The notes below the pieces were generated by a model. The model was not told where the DNA came from, did no database searches, and was given only the letters and a program-made list of their open reading frames with translations. From assembly GCF_001042635.1 (NCBI RefSeq), contig NZ_AP012331.1, positions 620,001-684,000 of the forward strand: 64,000 nt of DNA, written 5' to 3'. The DNA is from Bifidobacterium scardovii JCM 12489 = DSM 13734. GTDB lineage: Bacteria > Actinomycetota > Actinomycetes > Actinomycetales > Bifidobacteriaceae. The translations under genes and the position numbers were made by a program. Shown here one piece after another: positions 17,449 to 26,133 of the stretch (positions within the stretch are counted from its first letter, which is position 1; every line of letters begins with the position of its first letter).

Positions 17449-18345
17449 ATGGGTGCGCGCAATCGGAGTCGGAATGCGGCCGCCGGCCAGATCAGGACCG
17501 GGTCCCACGTCATCCCGTATCTTGTTCTGGCCATTGCGGTGGTGTACTTCCTGATGCCGGTCTGGTGGCTGGTGGTGGCCTCCACCAAATCCAATTCGGG
17601 CCTGTTCCTCGGCAGCGCCGGGCCGATGTGGTTCGACCGCAAATTCGCGCTGTGGAACAACCTCAAGCAGCTTTCCACCTACCAGAACGGCATTTACTGG
17701 CGCTGGATATTCAACTCCTTCTTCTACGCCCTGGTCGGAGGCGTCGGCGCGACGATCATCTCGGTGATGGCCGGCTATGGGTTCGCCAAATACAAGTTCA
17801 AGGGACGGGACGTCTATTTCAACATCGTGCTCGGCGCGCTGATGATCCCGGCGACGGCATTGGTCATCCCCACGTTCATCCTGATGTCGAACGTCGGCAT
17901 GACGAACACGGTGTGGGCGGTGCTGCTCCCGTCGCTGCTCTCCCCGTTCGGCACGTATCTGATGCGCATCTACTGCATGAGCTCCCTGCCTGATGAGATG
18001 ATGGAGGCGGCCCGCGTGGACGGAGCCGGCGAGCTGCGCACGTTCCTGCAGATATCGCTGCCGATCATGACGCCGGCGATCACCACGGTGTTCCTGCTGT
18101 CCGTGGTCGGCTGCTGGAACAACTTCTTTCTGCCGCAGGTCGTGCTGTCCGACCCGAAGCTGTTCCCGATCACCGTCGGACTCACCCAGTGGCAGGCGCG
18201 TTCCAGCGCCGGCTCGGGCGCCGAGCAGATATGGAATCTGGTGACATGCGGGGCGTTCGTCTCCATCGTCCCGTTGGTCATCTCGTTCCTGCTGCTGCAG
18301 CGGTACTGGGTTGGCGGTCTGGCGGCCGGGTCGGTCAAGGCCTGA
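17449..18345 (+). CDS. Sugar ABC transporter permease (MalG type)
   Basis: 298 residues, six membrane segments. Signatures are VVYFLMPVWWLVVASTKSN at the first helix, ATIISVMAGYGFAKYKFKGR, and the EAA loop SLPDEMMEAARVDGAGELRT. It pairs with the MalF-type permease just upstream and is cotranscribed with it. The next gene (GH51) starts 31 bases downstream. Confidence 0.95.
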   Translation: MGARNRSRNAAAGQIRTGSHVIPYLVLAIAVVYFLMPVWWLVVASTKSNSGLFLGSAGPMWFDRKFALWNNLKQLSTYQNGIYWRWIFNSFFYALVGGVGATIISVMAGYGFAKYKFKGRDVYFNIVLGALMIPATALVIPTFILMSNVGMTNTVWAVLLPSLLSPFGTYLMRIYCMSSLPDEMMEAARVDGAGELRTFLQISLPIMTPAITTVFLLSVVGCWNNFFLPQVVLSDPKLFPITVGLTQWQARSSAGSGAEQIWNLVTCGAFVSIVPLVISFLLLQRYWVGGLAAGSVKA

Positions 18346-18376
18346 GCGGAAGCTCGAACAGAAGAAAGGAATGCCA

Positions 18377-19879
18377 ATGAAGGTGACAATCGACGCCGAA
18401 CGGCGTATCGGCGTGCGCGACCGCATGCTGTACGGCCAGTTCCTGGAGCATTTCCACCGCCAGGTCTATGGCGGGGTCTTCGATCCCGGATCGCCGCTGT
18501 CGAACGGCGACGGGCTGCGCGAAGACGTGATCGAGGCGGTGCGCCGGCTCGACGTGCCCATCCTGCGCTGGCCGGGAGGCTGCTTCGTCTCGTCGTACCA
18601 CTGGCTCGACGGCGTCGGCGCCGAGCGCGAGCCGGTGTTCGACAAGATGTGGCGCGTCGAGGATCCCAATACCTTCGGCACGGACGAGTACGTGAAGTTC
18701 TGCCGCGCCATCGGCTGCGAGCCCTACATCTGCACCAATGCCGGCACCGGCACGCAGGAGGAGATGAGCGATTGGGTCGAGTACTGCAACCTTGACCACG
18801 AAGGCCGCTATGCCAGGATGAGGATCGCCAACGGCAGCAGGGAACCGTTCGCCGTGAAGTACTGGAGCGTCGGCAACGAGAACTGGGGTGCATGGGAGAT
18901 CGGGGCGAAGACCCGCGACGAGTGGGGGCACTTCGTGCGCGAGGCGGCCAAGATGATCAAGCATGTGGACCCGACGGTCGAGCTCAGCGCGGCGGCCCTG
19001 CCGGACGTCGACTGGAACCTAGGATTGCTGCGGCAGTGCAGCGACTATCTGGATTGGATTTCGATCCACCAGTATTGGGATGCGATCCACGAGACCAACA
19101 ACGCGTCGAAATTCGACCAGGTGGTGGGCATGATGACGGATCTGGACGGGAACATCGTCAAGGTCCGCGGTCTGCTGGACGCGCTGGGGCTGAGCGACCG
19201 CATCCGCATCGCCTTCGACGAATGGAACCTGCGCGAATGGTACCATCCGAAGGCCGTGACCATCGAGCAGGGCGTGACGAAGGACGAGTACCTTACGCCC
19301 CGCGACGGCAACGACGACAACAGTCTGTACACCATGGCCGACGCCGTGTTCTCCGCGGGGTTCCTGAACGTGCTGAACCGCAACTGCCGCTCCGTCGGCA
19401 TGGCGTGCTTCTCGCCGCTGGTCAATACGCGGGGGTGCATCTTCGTCCACCCGAAGGGCATCGTGCTGCGGCCGACCTACTTCGTCTTCGACCTGTACGC
19501 GAACCATCTCGGCGACGTGGTGCTGGACGACTGGTGCGCGGGCGGCGACACGGTGACGGTCGCCGATCCCTCGGGCGCCGACGTGACGGTGCCGGCGCTG
19601 GACGTGCTGTCCACGACCTGGGAGGACGGGCATGCCGTCGCGCTGGCCGTATCGTCCCGCGACCGTGCCCGTGCGCATGGTCTGGAGATCTCGCTGGACG
19701 AGCTCGCGCCGCACGGCAAGGTGACGATGCTGACGCTGAACGGCCCGTCGGAGGAATCCTACAACGACATCGGCCATACCGATGTCTCCATCGCGACGCG
19801 CGATCTGGGGGCGTACCATCCGGGCATGCGTGTCGATGTCGATCCCCACTCGGTTAATATCATTGAGATACAACGGTAG
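18377..19879 (+). CDS. GH51 alpha-L-arabinofuranosidase (first copy)
   Basis: 500 residues, cytoplasmic (no signal). Expected to release terminal L-arabinofuranose from arabino-oligosaccharides. The TIM barrel carries YGQFLEHFHRQVYGGVFDPG, LRWPGGCFVSSYHW, the acid/base Glu168 in VGNENWG, and the nucleophile Glu282 in FDEWNLREW; a beta-sandwich C-terminal domain follows. Start ATG 18377 has GAAAGGA at 18364-18370 at good spacing; the ATG six bases earlier is too close. Its last bases overlap a promoter-like segment for the LacI gene. Exact substrate linkage cannot be read from sequence. Confidence 0.93.
   Translation: MKVTIDAERRIGVRDRMLYGQFLEHFHRQVYGGVFDPGSPLSNGDGLREDVIEAVRRLDVPILRWPGGCFVSSYHWLDGVGAEREPVFDKMWRVEDPNTFGTDEYVKFCRAIGCEPYICTNAGTGTQEEMSDWVEYCNLDHEGRYARMRIANGSREPFAVKYWSVGNENWGAWEIGAKTRDEWGHFVREAAKMIKHVDPTVELSAAALPDVDWNLGLLRQCSDYLDWISIHQYWDAIHETNNASKFDQVVGMMTDLDGNIVKVRGLLDALGLSDRIRIAFDEWNLREWYHPKAVTIEQGVTKDEYLTPRDGNDDNSLYTMADAVFSAGFLNVLNRNCRSVGMACFSPLVNTRGCIFVHPKGIVLRPTYFVFDLYANHLGDVVLDDWCAGGDTVTVADPSGADVTVPALDVLSTTWEDGHAVALAVSSRDRARAHGLEISLDELAPHGKVTMLTLNGPSEESYNDIGHTDVSIATRDLGAYHPGMRVDVDPHSVNIIEIQR
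19854..19877 (+). promoter_or_regulatory. Promoter/operator-like segment of the LacI gene inside the GH51 3' end
   Basis: TTAATATCATTGAGATACAA here closely matches TTAATATCGTTGAATACAAA at 21113-21132 upstream of the second GH51 gene. TAATAT could be a -10 and the TACAA half-site resembles the AGTACAA operators at 14515 and 14581. It overlaps the GH51 stop, 68-91 bases before the LacI start, suggesting autoregulation. Confidence 0.45.
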
Positions 19880-19944
19880 CGGCGGGCGGCGGCCGGTGCG
19901 CTGCCGCCCATCCGTCCTGAAACGCCCTGAGGGAAGGCGGCGCA

Positions 19945-21030
19945 ATGAAGAAGGTGACGATCGCCGATGTCGCCAAAGAGGCGCGTGTCTCGATAAAAAC
20001 CGTATCGAACGTCATCAACGACGCCGGCAGCATGCGCCCGGAGACCCGCCAGCGGGTGAAGGACACGATCGCGAGGCTGGGGTACACCGTGAACTACTCG
20101 GCGCGCTCGCTCAAAACCGGCATGACGAAGCTCATCGGCCTGGCCGTGATGGATTTCGACCAGCCTTGGGCCTCCATGTATGCCGGCGAGATCATCAAAG
20201 CGGCGCGGAAACGCGGCTACGGCGTCGTGATCGACACCTATGGCGGCGGGGGATTGGACAGCATCATCGCGGAGACGTACCGGGTCAACGCCGACGGCTG
20301 GATCTACTATCCTGACCGGCCCCTTGCGGATGGCGGCCGTGTGCTGAAGCAGCGGTACCCCATCGTGCTCACCGGCGAATCGTTGTCCCATGGGCTGGTC
20401 GACAGCGTCACCATGCCCAATTTCCAGCCCATCCGCGAGATAACGGCGATGCTGATCGGCCAGGGGGTCGAGTGCGTCGGCCTGATCGGCGCCCCGGACG
20501 ATCTGGTGCGGGAGGGGCGGCTGGGGGATGTGCTCGCGCTGCGGGAGGGCACCCGCCAGCTGCGCACCCAAGGGTATTACCGGGCGTTCGCCGATGCCGG
20601 AGCCGTGGTGGACACGGACGTGATCGTCGGCGGCGAGCGGTGGGACGTCAACGGCGGCATCCGGGGCGCGGTTCACCTGCTGTCGGTTCCGGCGTTCCGC
20701 GACGCCCGCTCCCGCGCGGTGGTCTGCCTGAACGACGCGCTGGCCTTGGGGGCGCTGCACGCGTTCAAGGAGCACGGCTGGCGGATCCCCGACGACGTGC
20801 AGATCAGCGGATTCGACGACATCGAGGAGTCCCGGCACTGCGATCCGGCGCTGACGACGGTGAACTCCCACCTCGACCGGTACGCCGAGTATGCGGTCGA
20901 CATGCTCATCGAGCGCATCATGGGCGACACGCGGGCCGTGCGCGCGGTATCGACGGATTATGTGATCGAGCGTCGCGGCACGACGACCTTCGGCGCGGTG
21001 CGATCCGGCGCGGCGGGCGGGCTGTCCTGA
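19945..21030 (+). CDS. LacI-family transcriptional regulator of the arabinoside locus
   Basis: 361 residues. The N-terminal helix-turn-helix and hinge are VTIADVAKEARVSIKTVSNV through LGYTVNYSARSLKT (residues 3-~60). A periplasmic-binding-protein-like effector domain follows (KLIGLAVMDFDQPWASMYAG, QISGFDDIEES). The expected effector is an arabinose-type sugar. It sits between two GH51 genes and near repeated TACAA-N2-TTGTA palindromes, its probable operators. GGAAGG precedes ATG 19945. Confidence 0.92.
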   Translation: MKKVTIADVAKEARVSIKTVSNVINDAGSMRPETRQRVKDTIARLGYTVNYSARSLKTGMTKLIGLAVMDFDQPWASMYAGEIIKAARKRGYGVVIDTYGGGGLDSIIAETYRVNADGWIYYPDRPLADGGRVLKQRYPIVLTGESLSHGLVDSVTMPNFQPIREITAMLIGQGVECVGLIGAPDDLVREGRLGDVLALREGTRQLRTQGYYRAFADAGAVVDTDVIVGGERWDVNGGIRGAVHLLSVPAFRDARSRAVVCLNDALALGALHAFKEHGWRIPDDVQISGFDDIEESRHCDPALTTVNSHLDRYAEYAVDMLIERIMGDTRAVRAVSTDYVIERRGTTTFGAVRSGAAGGLS

Positions 21031-21112
21031 CGCGGCGATCGCGCTCGGGCTGGCGACGCGGCGCGACCCGCGGCGTCGGGACGATCGCGTGTCGAGTGCG
21101 ATCCAACTATCA

Positions 21113-21140
21113 TTAATATCGTTGAATACAAAGTTGTACT
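21113..21140 (+). promoter_or_regulatory. Operator and putative promoter of the second GH51 gene
   Basis: AATACAAAGTTGTACT at 21125-21140 matches the two upstream-cluster operators at 14515 and 14581 except for two bases. It is immediately preceded by TTAATATCGTTGA (21113-21125), whose TAATAT could be a -10 box placing the operator at the transcription start. The start codon is 94 bases downstream. Confidence 0.55.
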
Positions 21141-21233
21141 GAAATATGTCGGGCGCTGCCGGCCCGTTGTGCGGCAACGATGATGTTCCAACCCGCATTC
21201 GGTCCATTCACCGCTCCAAGGAGGGCAGCACCA

Positions 21234-22781
21234 ATGAATGACAGCAAACCCGCATCCGCATCCCTGGTCGTAGACGACGCGTTCACCGTGGCGCCGGTCA
21301 ACGACCGCCTGTTCGGCTCGTTCGTGGAGCATCTGGGCCGTTGCGTGTACACCGGCCTGTACGAGCCGGGGCACCCGAGCGCGGACGCGGACGGCTTCCG
21401 CCAGGACGTCATCGATCTGGTCAAGGAGCTCGGCGCCACGACGATCCGCTACCCGGGCGGCAATTTCGTGTCCGGCTACCGCTGGGAGGACGGCGTCGGC
21501 CCCAAGGAGAGCCGCCCGCGCCGGCTCGACCTGGCGTGGCACTCCACCGAGACGAACGAGTTCGGCCTGCACGAGATGGCCAAATGGCTGGACAAGGCGG
21601 GCGGCAACGAGCTCATGGAGGCCGTGAACCTCGGCACCCGCGGCCTTGAGGAGGCCCTCGACCTGCTCGAATACGCCAACATCCCCGGCGGTACCAAGCT
21701 GTCGGACGAACGCCGCGCCAACGGCGCCGACAAGCCGTTCGGCATCCGCATGTGGTGCCTCGGCAACGAGATGGACGGGCCGTGGCAGCTCGGGCACAAG
21801 AACGCCGAGGACTACGGTACGCTCGCCGCATCGGTCGCGGCCGGCATGCGGCAGATCGACCCGGATGCGGAACTGGTGGTCTGCGGGTCGTCGAGCCATG
21901 TGATGGGCACCTTCGGCGCATGGGAGGAGACCGTGCTCGAAAAGACCTACGAGAACGTCAACTTCGTGTCCTGCCACGCCTACTACCACCCCGAACTGCA
22001 GCCTGACGGCACCCGCGACATGAAGAGCTTCCTCGCCGCCGGCGTCGACATGGACAACTTCATCCGCGACGTGGCCTCGGCCATCGACGCGACCAAGGCG
22101 CGCCTCAAGAGCAAGCATGACGTGTTCATCTCCTTCGACGAGTGGAACGTCTGGTACCTCAACGAGGAGCCCAGCCGCAACCCGGAGGGCATCGGCAACT
22201 GGCCGGTCGCCCCGCGCCTGCTGGAGGACGTCTACAGCGCCGTGGACGCCGTGGTGTTCGGCGACCTGATGATCACGCTGCTCAAGAACGCGAACCGCGT
22301 GCACGCGGCGAGCTTGGCGCAGCTGGTCAACGTGATCGCGCCGATCATGACCGAGCCGGGCGGCCCGGCGTGGCGCCAGACCACCTTCTACCCGTTCTCC
22401 CTGACCGCGAAGTACGCCAAGGGCGGCACCGTGCTCGAGCCGAAGCTCACGTCCGGCACCTTCGACACGCCCGCGTACGGCGAGGTTCCCTCGCTCAACG
22501 CCGTGGCGGTGCGCGGGGCGGACGGCACGGTCACCGTGTTCGCGGTCAACCGGTCGATGGACGACGCCGCCGAGTTCGAGATCAGCCTGCCGGAAGGCGG
22601 CGAATTCTCCGCCGTCGAGGCGCAGACCCTGCACGACGACGATTTGTGGGCGCGCAACACGCTGGCGGAACAGACCCGCGTGACCCCGCGCCCCAACGAC
22701 ACGGCCACACTCGACGCCGCATCCGGCACCGTGCGCGTGACCCTGCCGCCGGTCTCCTGGACCGCGATCCACGTGAAGTGA
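21234..22781 (+). CDS. GH51 alpha-L-arabinofuranosidase (second copy)
   Basis: 515 residues, cytoplasmic. It is a distinct GH51 subtype from the first copy. Key segments are FGSFVEHLGRCVYTGLYEPG, TTIRYPGGNFVSGYRWEDGVG, acid/base Glu179 in CLGNEMDGPWQ and nucleophile Glu303 in SFDEWNVWY. A C-terminal beta domain ends VTLPPVSWTAIHVK. AAGGAGGG (21218-21225) supports ATG 21234; the in-frame codon at 21180 does not look real. It resembles characterised bifidobacterial intracellular arabinofuranosidases acting on arabino-oligosaccharides. Confidence 0.94.
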   Translation: MNDSKPASASLVVDDAFTVAPVNDRLFGSFVEHLGRCVYTGLYEPGHPSADADGFRQDVIDLVKELGATTIRYPGGNFVSGYRWEDGVGPKESRPRRLDLAWHSTETNEFGLHEMAKWLDKAGGNELMEAVNLGTRGLEEALDLLEYANIPGGTKLSDERRANGADKPFGIRMWCLGNEMDGPWQLGHKNAEDYGTLAASVAAGMRQIDPDAELVVCGSSSHVMGTFGAWEETVLEKTYENVNFVSCHAYYHPELQPDGTRDMKSFLAAGVDMDNFIRDVASAIDATKARLKSKHDVFISFDEWNVWYLNEEPSRNPEGIGNWPVAPRLLEDVYSAVDAVVFGDLMITLLKNANRVHAASLAQLVNVIAPIMTEPGGPAWRQTTFYPFSLTAKYAKGGTVLEPKLTSGTFDTPAYGEVPSLNAVAVRGADGTVTVFAVNRSMDDAAEFEISLPEGGEFSAVEAQTLHDDDLWARNTLAEQTRVTPRPNDTATLDAASGTVRVTLPPVSWTAIHVK

Positions 22782-22839
22782 CGGCCGCTCCCCGGCGGCA
22801 CGGGCATTACGGCACAGACACTACGGAAAGGAACATCAT

Positions 22840-23793
22840 ATGAAACGACAGCGGATCGGCACCAGCGGCATGACGGCCTCGCGCGTGGCGCTCGGCGTGA
22901 TGCGCATGGACGCGCTCGACGCCGAGCAGTCCAAGGCCGTGGTGAGCCAGGCGCTGGAGTCCGGCGTCGACTTCTTCGACACGGCCGACATCTACGGGTT
23001 CTCCGCCCACCGGGTGCACGCCAGCTCCGAGGCGTTCGGCGCGGCGTGGACGTCGGTCGGCGTGGCGCGCAGGGACATCTTCATCCAGACCAAATTCGGC
23101 ATCGTGCGCAGCGACGACAACCGCGACGGGCTGCGCTACGACTACTCCGCCGAGCATCTGCTCGCCTCGCTGGACCGCGAGCTGGAGGCCCTGCGCACCG
23201 ACTACGTCGATTCGGTGCTGCTGCATCGCATCGACACGCTGGTCGACCCGGACGAGGTCGGCGAGGTGTTCGGCGAGCTGCTCGCCAGCGGCAAGGTGCG
23301 CCACTTCGGCGTGAGCAACATGGGGCCGTGGCAGATCGAGATGCTCCAGCAGGCGCTCGGCGTCACGCTCGAGGTCAACCAGCTGCAGTTCGGCCTCATG
23401 CACACGCAGATGCTGGACGCCGAGATCCATTTCAACAGGGCAGGCGGCGGGGCCGCCGACATCACGGGCGGCATCCTGCCGTACTCGCGCCTGAAGCGGA
23501 TGACGATCCAGGCGTGGAGCCCGTTCCAGTCCGGCACGGAATACGGCCCGTTCGTGGACAATCCGCATTTCCCGGAGCTCAACGCGGCGCTCGCCGACAA
23601 GGCGTCCAAATACGGTGTCAGCAAGGACGCGATCGCGTCCGCGTGGATACTGCGCCACCCGGCCAACATCCAGGTGGTCGCCGGCACGATGAACCCCGAG
23701 CGGCTCGCGCGCATCGCGGCCGGCGCGGACATCGATCTCGACCGCCAGGATTGGTGGGATCTGTACTGCGCGGCGGGTCATCAGCTGGTCTGA
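22840..23793 (+). CDS. Aldo/keto reductase
   Basis: 317 residues, TIM-barrel NAD(P)H-dependent oxidoreductase. The catalytic Asp47 and Tyr52 lie in FFDTADIYG; the Lys is in FIQTKFGI and the His in LLHRID. Cofactor-binding pieces are FGVSNM and VVAGTMNPERL. It follows GH51 by 58 bases with AAAGGAA before ATG 22840 and is closed by a strong terminator, so it is probably in the arabinoside operon. The substrate is unknown; a sugar or sugar-derived carbonyl is a guess from context. Confidence 0.9.
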   Translation: MKRQRIGTSGMTASRVALGVMRMDALDAEQSKAVVSQALESGVDFFDTADIYGFSAHRVHASSEAFGAAWTSVGVARRDIFIQTKFGIVRSDDNRDGLRYDYSAEHLLASLDRELEALRTDYVDSVLLHRIDTLVDPDEVGEVFGELLASGKVRHFGVSNMGPWQIEMLQQALGVTLEVNQLQFGLMHTQMLDAEIHFNRAGGGAADITGGILPYSRLKRMTIQAWSPFQSGTEYGPFVDNPHFPELNAALADKASKYGVSKDAIASAWILRHPANIQVVAGTMNPERLARIAAGADIDLDRQDWWDLYCAAGHQLV

Positions 23794-23809
23794 TCGGCGC
23801 GTTCGACGA

Positions 23810-23847
23810 CCGGATGCCGGGGTTTGCCCCGGCATCCGGTTTTTTTA
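23810..23847 (+). terminator. Strong intrinsic terminator after the aldo/keto reductase
   Basis: CCGGATGCCGGGG (23810-23822), loop TTTG, CCCCGGCATCCGG (23827-23839), followed by seven T. Perfect 13-bp stem. Confidence 0.95.
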
Positions 23848-23941
23848 TGCGGCAGAGCCGTTGCCGATGCGTTTGCCGGGGCGCCATTCCGATCCCGCGG
23901 GATCGTGTTCCATGCAAAGACGCAGTATCTCCATCGATTCT

Positions 23942-24122
23942 CGATCTGAGGGGCAGAATAGCCTCTCCGTCGTCTTCGTTCTTTGATCTGAGGGGCATGT
24001 TATAACTCCCATTGCGCCATTTGCGGTGTGGATCCTTTGGAATTGGGATGCGGGGCCGCGTCCGGATGCCCCTCAGATCGCGGAATGAAGGCGACGGAGG
24101 GGCTATTCTGCCCCTCGGATCG
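23942..24122 (+). repeat. 57-bp inverted repeat with 67-base loop
   Basis: Arm 1 is 23942-23998 and arm 2 is 24066-24122. Arm 1 and the reverse complement of arm 2 agree at 50 of 57 positions. Six of the seven differences (T/C or G/A type) leave a G-U pair in the plus-strand RNA, so 56 of 57 positions could pair. Each arm is itself bounded by two copies of GATCTGAGGGGCA-like sequence. It fills most of the gap 23848-24206, which holds no gene. Confidence 0.85.
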
Positions 24123-24206
24123 GGAAACGGGTGTGATTCGGGAGCGTTCGCCGGTCGGCTGCGAGCGATGGGCGCCATGTGAATGCCAAAAAGAGGGGAG
24201 TCCGAC

Positions 24207-24252
24207 TTGACAGCAAAAGAAATAACGTTAAACTAGTCACTAGTTTATCGTT
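24207..24252 (+). promoter_or_regulatory. Promoter overlapped by a 29-base operator palindrome
   Basis: TTGACA (24207-24212), 16 bases, TAAACT (24229-24234). The -10 lies inside a near-perfect palindrome 24224-24252 centred on C24238: arms AACG-T-TAAACTAGT and ACTAGTTTA-T-CGTT with one mismatched pair. The outer AACG/CGTT and size suit a LacI-family operator; bound repressor would block the promoter. The target is the GH39 gene starting at 24325. The repressor may be the LacI protein at 28351, which closes this locus. Confidence 0.8.
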
Positions 24253-24324
24253 AAGCGTCCGAGGTTGAGCGCCGAATCGATGGACCTGGTTCGCGGTTGA
24301 ACTACGGGCTAAGGAGAGAACGTC

Positions 24325-25988
24325 TTGAGCAAGACGAGACATATCGAAGTCGATGCCGGCACCGTTGTCGGCGCGATGGATCATGCGTGGCGATTCATCG
24401 GATACGACGAATGCAACTACACCTATATGCCGGAGGGCAAGGAACTGCTCGGAAAATTCGGCGCCCTCGGGGATGCCCCGTACTATGTGCGCACGCATTT
24501 CACCTTCTGCAACGGCAGTTGCGTCGGCTCGCCGAAATTCGGCTCGACCAACGTGTACCACGAGGACGCGCAAGGCAATGCGGTCTACGGCTTCACCTAC
24601 TACGACCTGATCCTCGACGCGATCCTGGAATCGGGCAACCTGCCGTTCGTGGAGCTGGGGTTCATGCCGGAGGACCTGGCCGACCCCGGTACAAGGACTT
24701 TCCCTCCGGGGCCGGCATGGGCTCCTACCGCGAGATCGGCTGGAGCTACCCGCCCAAGGACTATGGCCGCTGGGCCGATCTGATCCGCGCGACCGCCGCC
24801 CACCTCGCCGAGCGCTACGGGGCGCATGCCGTCGCCTCATGGTATTTCGAGCTGTGGAACGAGCCGGACATCTTCTACTGGTCCGGAACGATCGAGGACT
24901 ACTGCAGGCTGTTCGACGTGACCGAACAGGCGCTCCACGGGGTCCTGCCGCAGGCCAGGCTGGGCGGGCCGACCGTGGCCGGCGTGTTCGACCAGGGCGC
25001 CGGGCGCGAGGCCATGCAGGCGTTCCTGCGCCACTGCAAGACGGGAACCAACGCGTGCGGCGGCGAGACCGGCACCCGTCTGGATTTCGTCACCTTCCAC
25101 GTCAAGGGCGCGGAGTTCTTCGCCGACCCCAACGTCGCCAAGGCGGTGCCCAGCGTTGGCAACCTCGTCAACCAGGTGCGCACCGGGCTGCAGCTCATGG
25201 CGGAGGCCGGATACGCCGGCCTCGACGTGGCGCTCTCCGAGGCCGACCCCGACACCTGGGCGGCCGGCGGCCTCAACGACAACGCCAACATGCGGTTCCG
25301 CAACACGGAGTACTACGCGTCGTACGTCGCCGCCGCATACGGTCAGATCCTCGAACTGGGGCGCCGGTACGGATCCTGCGTATGCCCGCTGGCATGGGCG
25401 TTCATGTTCCCGCAGGAGGAGTGCTTCACCGGCACACGCACCTTCTCCACGCAGGGCATCAACAAGGCGGTGTTCAATGCGTTCGAGCTGCTGAGCCGCA
25501 TGGGCGATGACGCGATCGGGCTATGCAGCGACGCCGTCGCGGACATCGTGGTCGACCGGGCCGTGGACGCCGATTTCGGACTGGCCGCTCCGCGCAAGTA
25601 CACCGGCGAAGGCTCGCAGACCGTGGTCTCCGGCTTGGTGTCGCGCTCGGACGGCGCCGTGCAGATCCTGGTGTATGCGCACTGCGACGACATCGACCGC
25701 AACGACGAGAGCGAGGTCGAACTGCGGGTGACCGGTCTGGCGCCCGGCTCGTACCGGTGCACCCATTACCGCATCGACGCGGACCACTCGAACGCCTACG
25801 CGCAGTGGGTGGCCGAGGGGGGTCCGCGTTACCCGCGAGGGGAGCGGTACGAGCGGATCAAGCGGGCAGACGCCCTCGAACGGTACGAGCCGGACCGGGT
25901 GGTATCCGCCGAGAAGGGCGAGACGATGGTGACGTGGCGCATGCCTGCGCACGCGGTCTCCATGATCATTTTGGAACGGCAGGCGTAA
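24325..25988 (+). pseudogene. GH39-like glycosidase gene with a frameshift
   Basis: Two overlapping frames together make one ~554-residue GH39-type protein. The first runs MSKTRHIEVDAGTVVGAMDH to FMPEDLADPG; the second continues YKDFPSGAGMGSYREIGW to the end. The break is at 24688-24690, where CCCCGGTAC lacks one G needed to read DPG-YKDF. Acid/base Glu (about residue 180 of the restored protein) is in ELWNEPD; ALSEADPD probably holds the nucleophile. No signal peptide. GH39 members act as beta-xylosidases or on alpha-L-arabinofuranosides. As sequenced, the product would stop at 24783 with about 30 wrong residues. Either a real one-base loss or a sequencing error. Confidence 0.85.
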
Positions 25989-26133
25989 GGAGGCGGCTAT
26001 GCGCCGGCCCCGGACATGACGGTGGGGAATCGCGGCGGTGGATCATCGTCATGAGGACAAGCAGAAAGAACGAGTCGGCCGCCGGAGGGATTCGCCGTTG
26101 AATCCCTCACGGCCGCACGGTAATGGAGGAATT

